Source of the DNA: Candidatus Neoanaerotignum tabaqchaliae
GTDB lineage: Bacteria > Bacillota > Clostridia > Lachnospirales > Anaerotignaceae
Length of the DNA stretch: 7,434 nt
Assembly: GCA_904420235.1 (NCBI GenBank)
Contig: CAJFUS010000226.1
Location: forward strand, 1-7,434
Reading direction: 5' to 3'
Below the pieces are notes generated by a model. That model saw nothing but the letters and a program-made list of their open reading frames with translations, did not search any database and was not told the origin of the DNA. The position numbers and the translations under genes were made by a program. This document shows, piece after piece, positions 6,682-7,434 of this stretch (position 1 is its first letter; every line of letters starts with the position of its first letter).

Positions 6682-6728
6682 ATTATAAAAATTGCCCCGC
6701 GTCCAGCTTAATTACAGAACGCGGCGGC
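6682..6728 (-). terminator. Intrinsic terminator between the thioesterase gene and argF
   Basis: The minus-strand RNA can pair GCCGCCGCGTTC (6728-6717) with GGACGCGGGGC (6704-6694), about 11 bp with one bulged G and one G-U pair. The loop is 12 nt and AATTTTTATAAT follows. The stem is GC-rich but the T tract is short, so termination may be partial. Only 27 nt separate the stem from the argF start, and the tract contains a perfect TATAAT (6687-6682). Confidence 0.75.
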
Positions 6729-6736
6729 TTAAAAAA

Positions 6737-7126
6737 TTACTTATTCTTTTTGATATTTTCTACAAATCTCTCAACGTTAACTATTGCTCTTCCGTGAGTT
6801 CCCTCACCTACTTTTGTTTTCTCATCATAAACTTTAACATTAAAAGTAAGCAGCTTTCCGCTTACCTCGGCAACCTCAACGCAAACTCTAACTTTCATTC
6901 CAAGTGGAGTTGGCGCAAGGTGTTTTACATTAACAAATGTACCAACTGTATCATATCCGCTTGGAAGAACCTGCTGGCAAAGTTTAAGGCTGGTCTGCTC
7001 AATCCAGTTAATCATAACCGGTGTGGCAAAAACAGGGCAGTCCGGACTAAAATGCGCTGTGGTGTCTTTTTTCTCAACAACATACTCCATTTCATTTGTC
7101 ATTCCGACGCGTACATTATACTCCAT
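6737..7126 (-). CDS. Hotdog-fold thioesterase, FlK (fluoroacetyl-CoA thioesterase)-like
   Basis: This 129-residue protein belongs to the single-domain hotdog thioesterases that hydrolyse acyl-CoAs, and resembles Streptomyces cattleya FlK. It has the three FlK catalytic residues at matching spacing: Thr35 in VFAT, Glu43 in NWIEQ and His69 in VKHLAPTP (FlK Thr42, Glu50, His76). It also has the C-terminal GEGTHGRAIVNVERF strand (FlK GSGTHERAVIHLEKF). It appears to lack about seven residues just before VFAT, where FlK carries its Phe-bearing lid, so a general short-chain acyl-CoA substrate is more likely than fluoroacetyl-CoA. The start is ATG at 7126 with AAAGGA 8 nt upstream; an in-frame TTG at 7144 lies upstream of that site. 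It follows the putative ftsH by 53 nt and ends at a terminator. The substrate cannot be told from sequence. Confidence 0.9.
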   Translation of the reverse strand: MEYNVRVGMTNEMEYVVEKKDTTAHFSPDCPVFATPVMINWIEQTSLKLCQQVLPSGYDTVGTFVNVKHLAPTPLGMKVRVCVEVAEVSGKLLTFNVKVYDEKTKVGEGTHGRAIVNVERFVENIKKNK

Positions 7127-7179
7127 TAAAATCTTCCTTTCCAAAAATTTTCAAGTACATTGCGATGTTTATAACTTAA

Positions 7180-7434
7180 TTACTCTCCGGCTTCTCCAGA
7201 GTTATTGTTTTCATTTTTATCGCCATCCGCATCAAAAGAGCTTTCCTCCGCTTCGTGCTGCAAATCCGGCTTATTAAGGCTTACATACTTTCTTTCATGC
7301 TCTGTTTCTTTATTTTCATTAATTTCCTTTTGCTCATGGTTTTCATCGGTTTTGCTTTCATTAAGCTCGATTCCGCCTAAAACTTCCGATGTATCTTTAA
7401 ATAACTTTCTAAACTCATCACCTGTTACTTTTTC
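7180..7434 (-). CDS. ftsH: C-terminal tail of a protein, probably the ATP-dependent protease FtsH (partial)
   Basis: An open frame enters from the right edge and ends at TAA (7182-7180), giving 84 residues. The first visible residues, EKVTGDEFRKLFKD, resemble the helix that closes the FtsH protease domain (consensus near EKIxGEEFxxIF). The remaining 70 or so residues are a low-complexity tail rich in Glu, Asn, Asp and Lys (ELNESKTDENHEQKEINE and EAEESSFDADGDKNENNNSG), likely disordered. FtsH is a membrane-anchored AAA+ zinc protease, and in Firmicutes it often lies upstream of the dusB-lysS block, which supports the call. None of the ATPase or zinc motifs are in the window, so the identity rests on one short motif and synteny. 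Confidence 0.6.
   Translation of the reverse strand, partial: EKVTGDEFRKLFKDTSEVLGGIELNESKTDENHEQKEINENKETEHERKYVSLNKPDLQHEAEESSFDADGDKNENNNSGEAGE

Noticed and set aside
7127..7179. Terminator or promoter between the putative ftsH and the thioesterase gene
   Set aside because: Only a short imperfect palindrome (CATCGCAATG) and an A/T run are present, with no stem followed by a T tract and no paired -35/-10 elements.
1..7434. Mobile element, CRISPR array, defence system or phage genes
   Set aside because: Every open frame with coding character is a housekeeping or small conserved gene on one strand. No direct-repeat arrays, transposase motifs or terminal inverted repeats were seen.

Overview
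The window reads as a stretch of core chromosome from an AT-rich, low-GC Gram-positive anaerobe, most likely class Clostridia and probably Lachnospirales. This is inferred from the dusB/greA/lysS gene block, AAGGAG-type ribosome binding sites, intrinsic terminators with T tracts, and a protein I recognise as DUF6145, a family I associate with Lachnospiraceae-type genomes. All eight genes lie on the minus strand, so transcription runs from high to low coordinates. No insertion sequence, prophage, CRISPR array, tRNA or rRNA gene is visible, and I see no exotic new system.

In transcription order (right to left): the C-terminal tail of a protein that is probably the FtsH protease (7180-7434, cut by the window edge); an FlK-like hotdog thioesterase (6737-7126) ending in a terminator; ornithine carbamoyltransferase argF (5716-6666) with its own terminator; a tight cluster of birA (biotin-protein ligase and repressor), a DUF6145 gene and dusB (tRNA-dihydrouridine synthase), with gaps of 4 and 1 nt; a Cys-rich Rossmann-like protein of unknown function (2357-3277); then a consensus promoter (2331-2360) and a roughly 120-nt leader ahead of greA (transcript cleavage factor) and lysS (lysyl-tRNA synthetase), which ends in a strong terminator at 151-192.

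The 150 bp left of that terminator hold no gene. They contain a perfect DnaA-box sequence and two minus-strand TTGACA elements that could drive whatever lies beyond the left edge; in Bacillus subtilis, lysS is followed by rRNA operons.

The theme is housekeeping: proteolysis, tRNA modification and charging, transcription fidelity and biotin attachment, with arginine synthesis as a separately bracketed insert. The points most worth following are the DnaA box and promoter region, the unknown Rossmann-like protein, the missing coaX between birA and dusB, the unclear way argF is transcribed between two terminators, and the thioesterase that keeps the FlK catalytic triad but appears to lack its lid.
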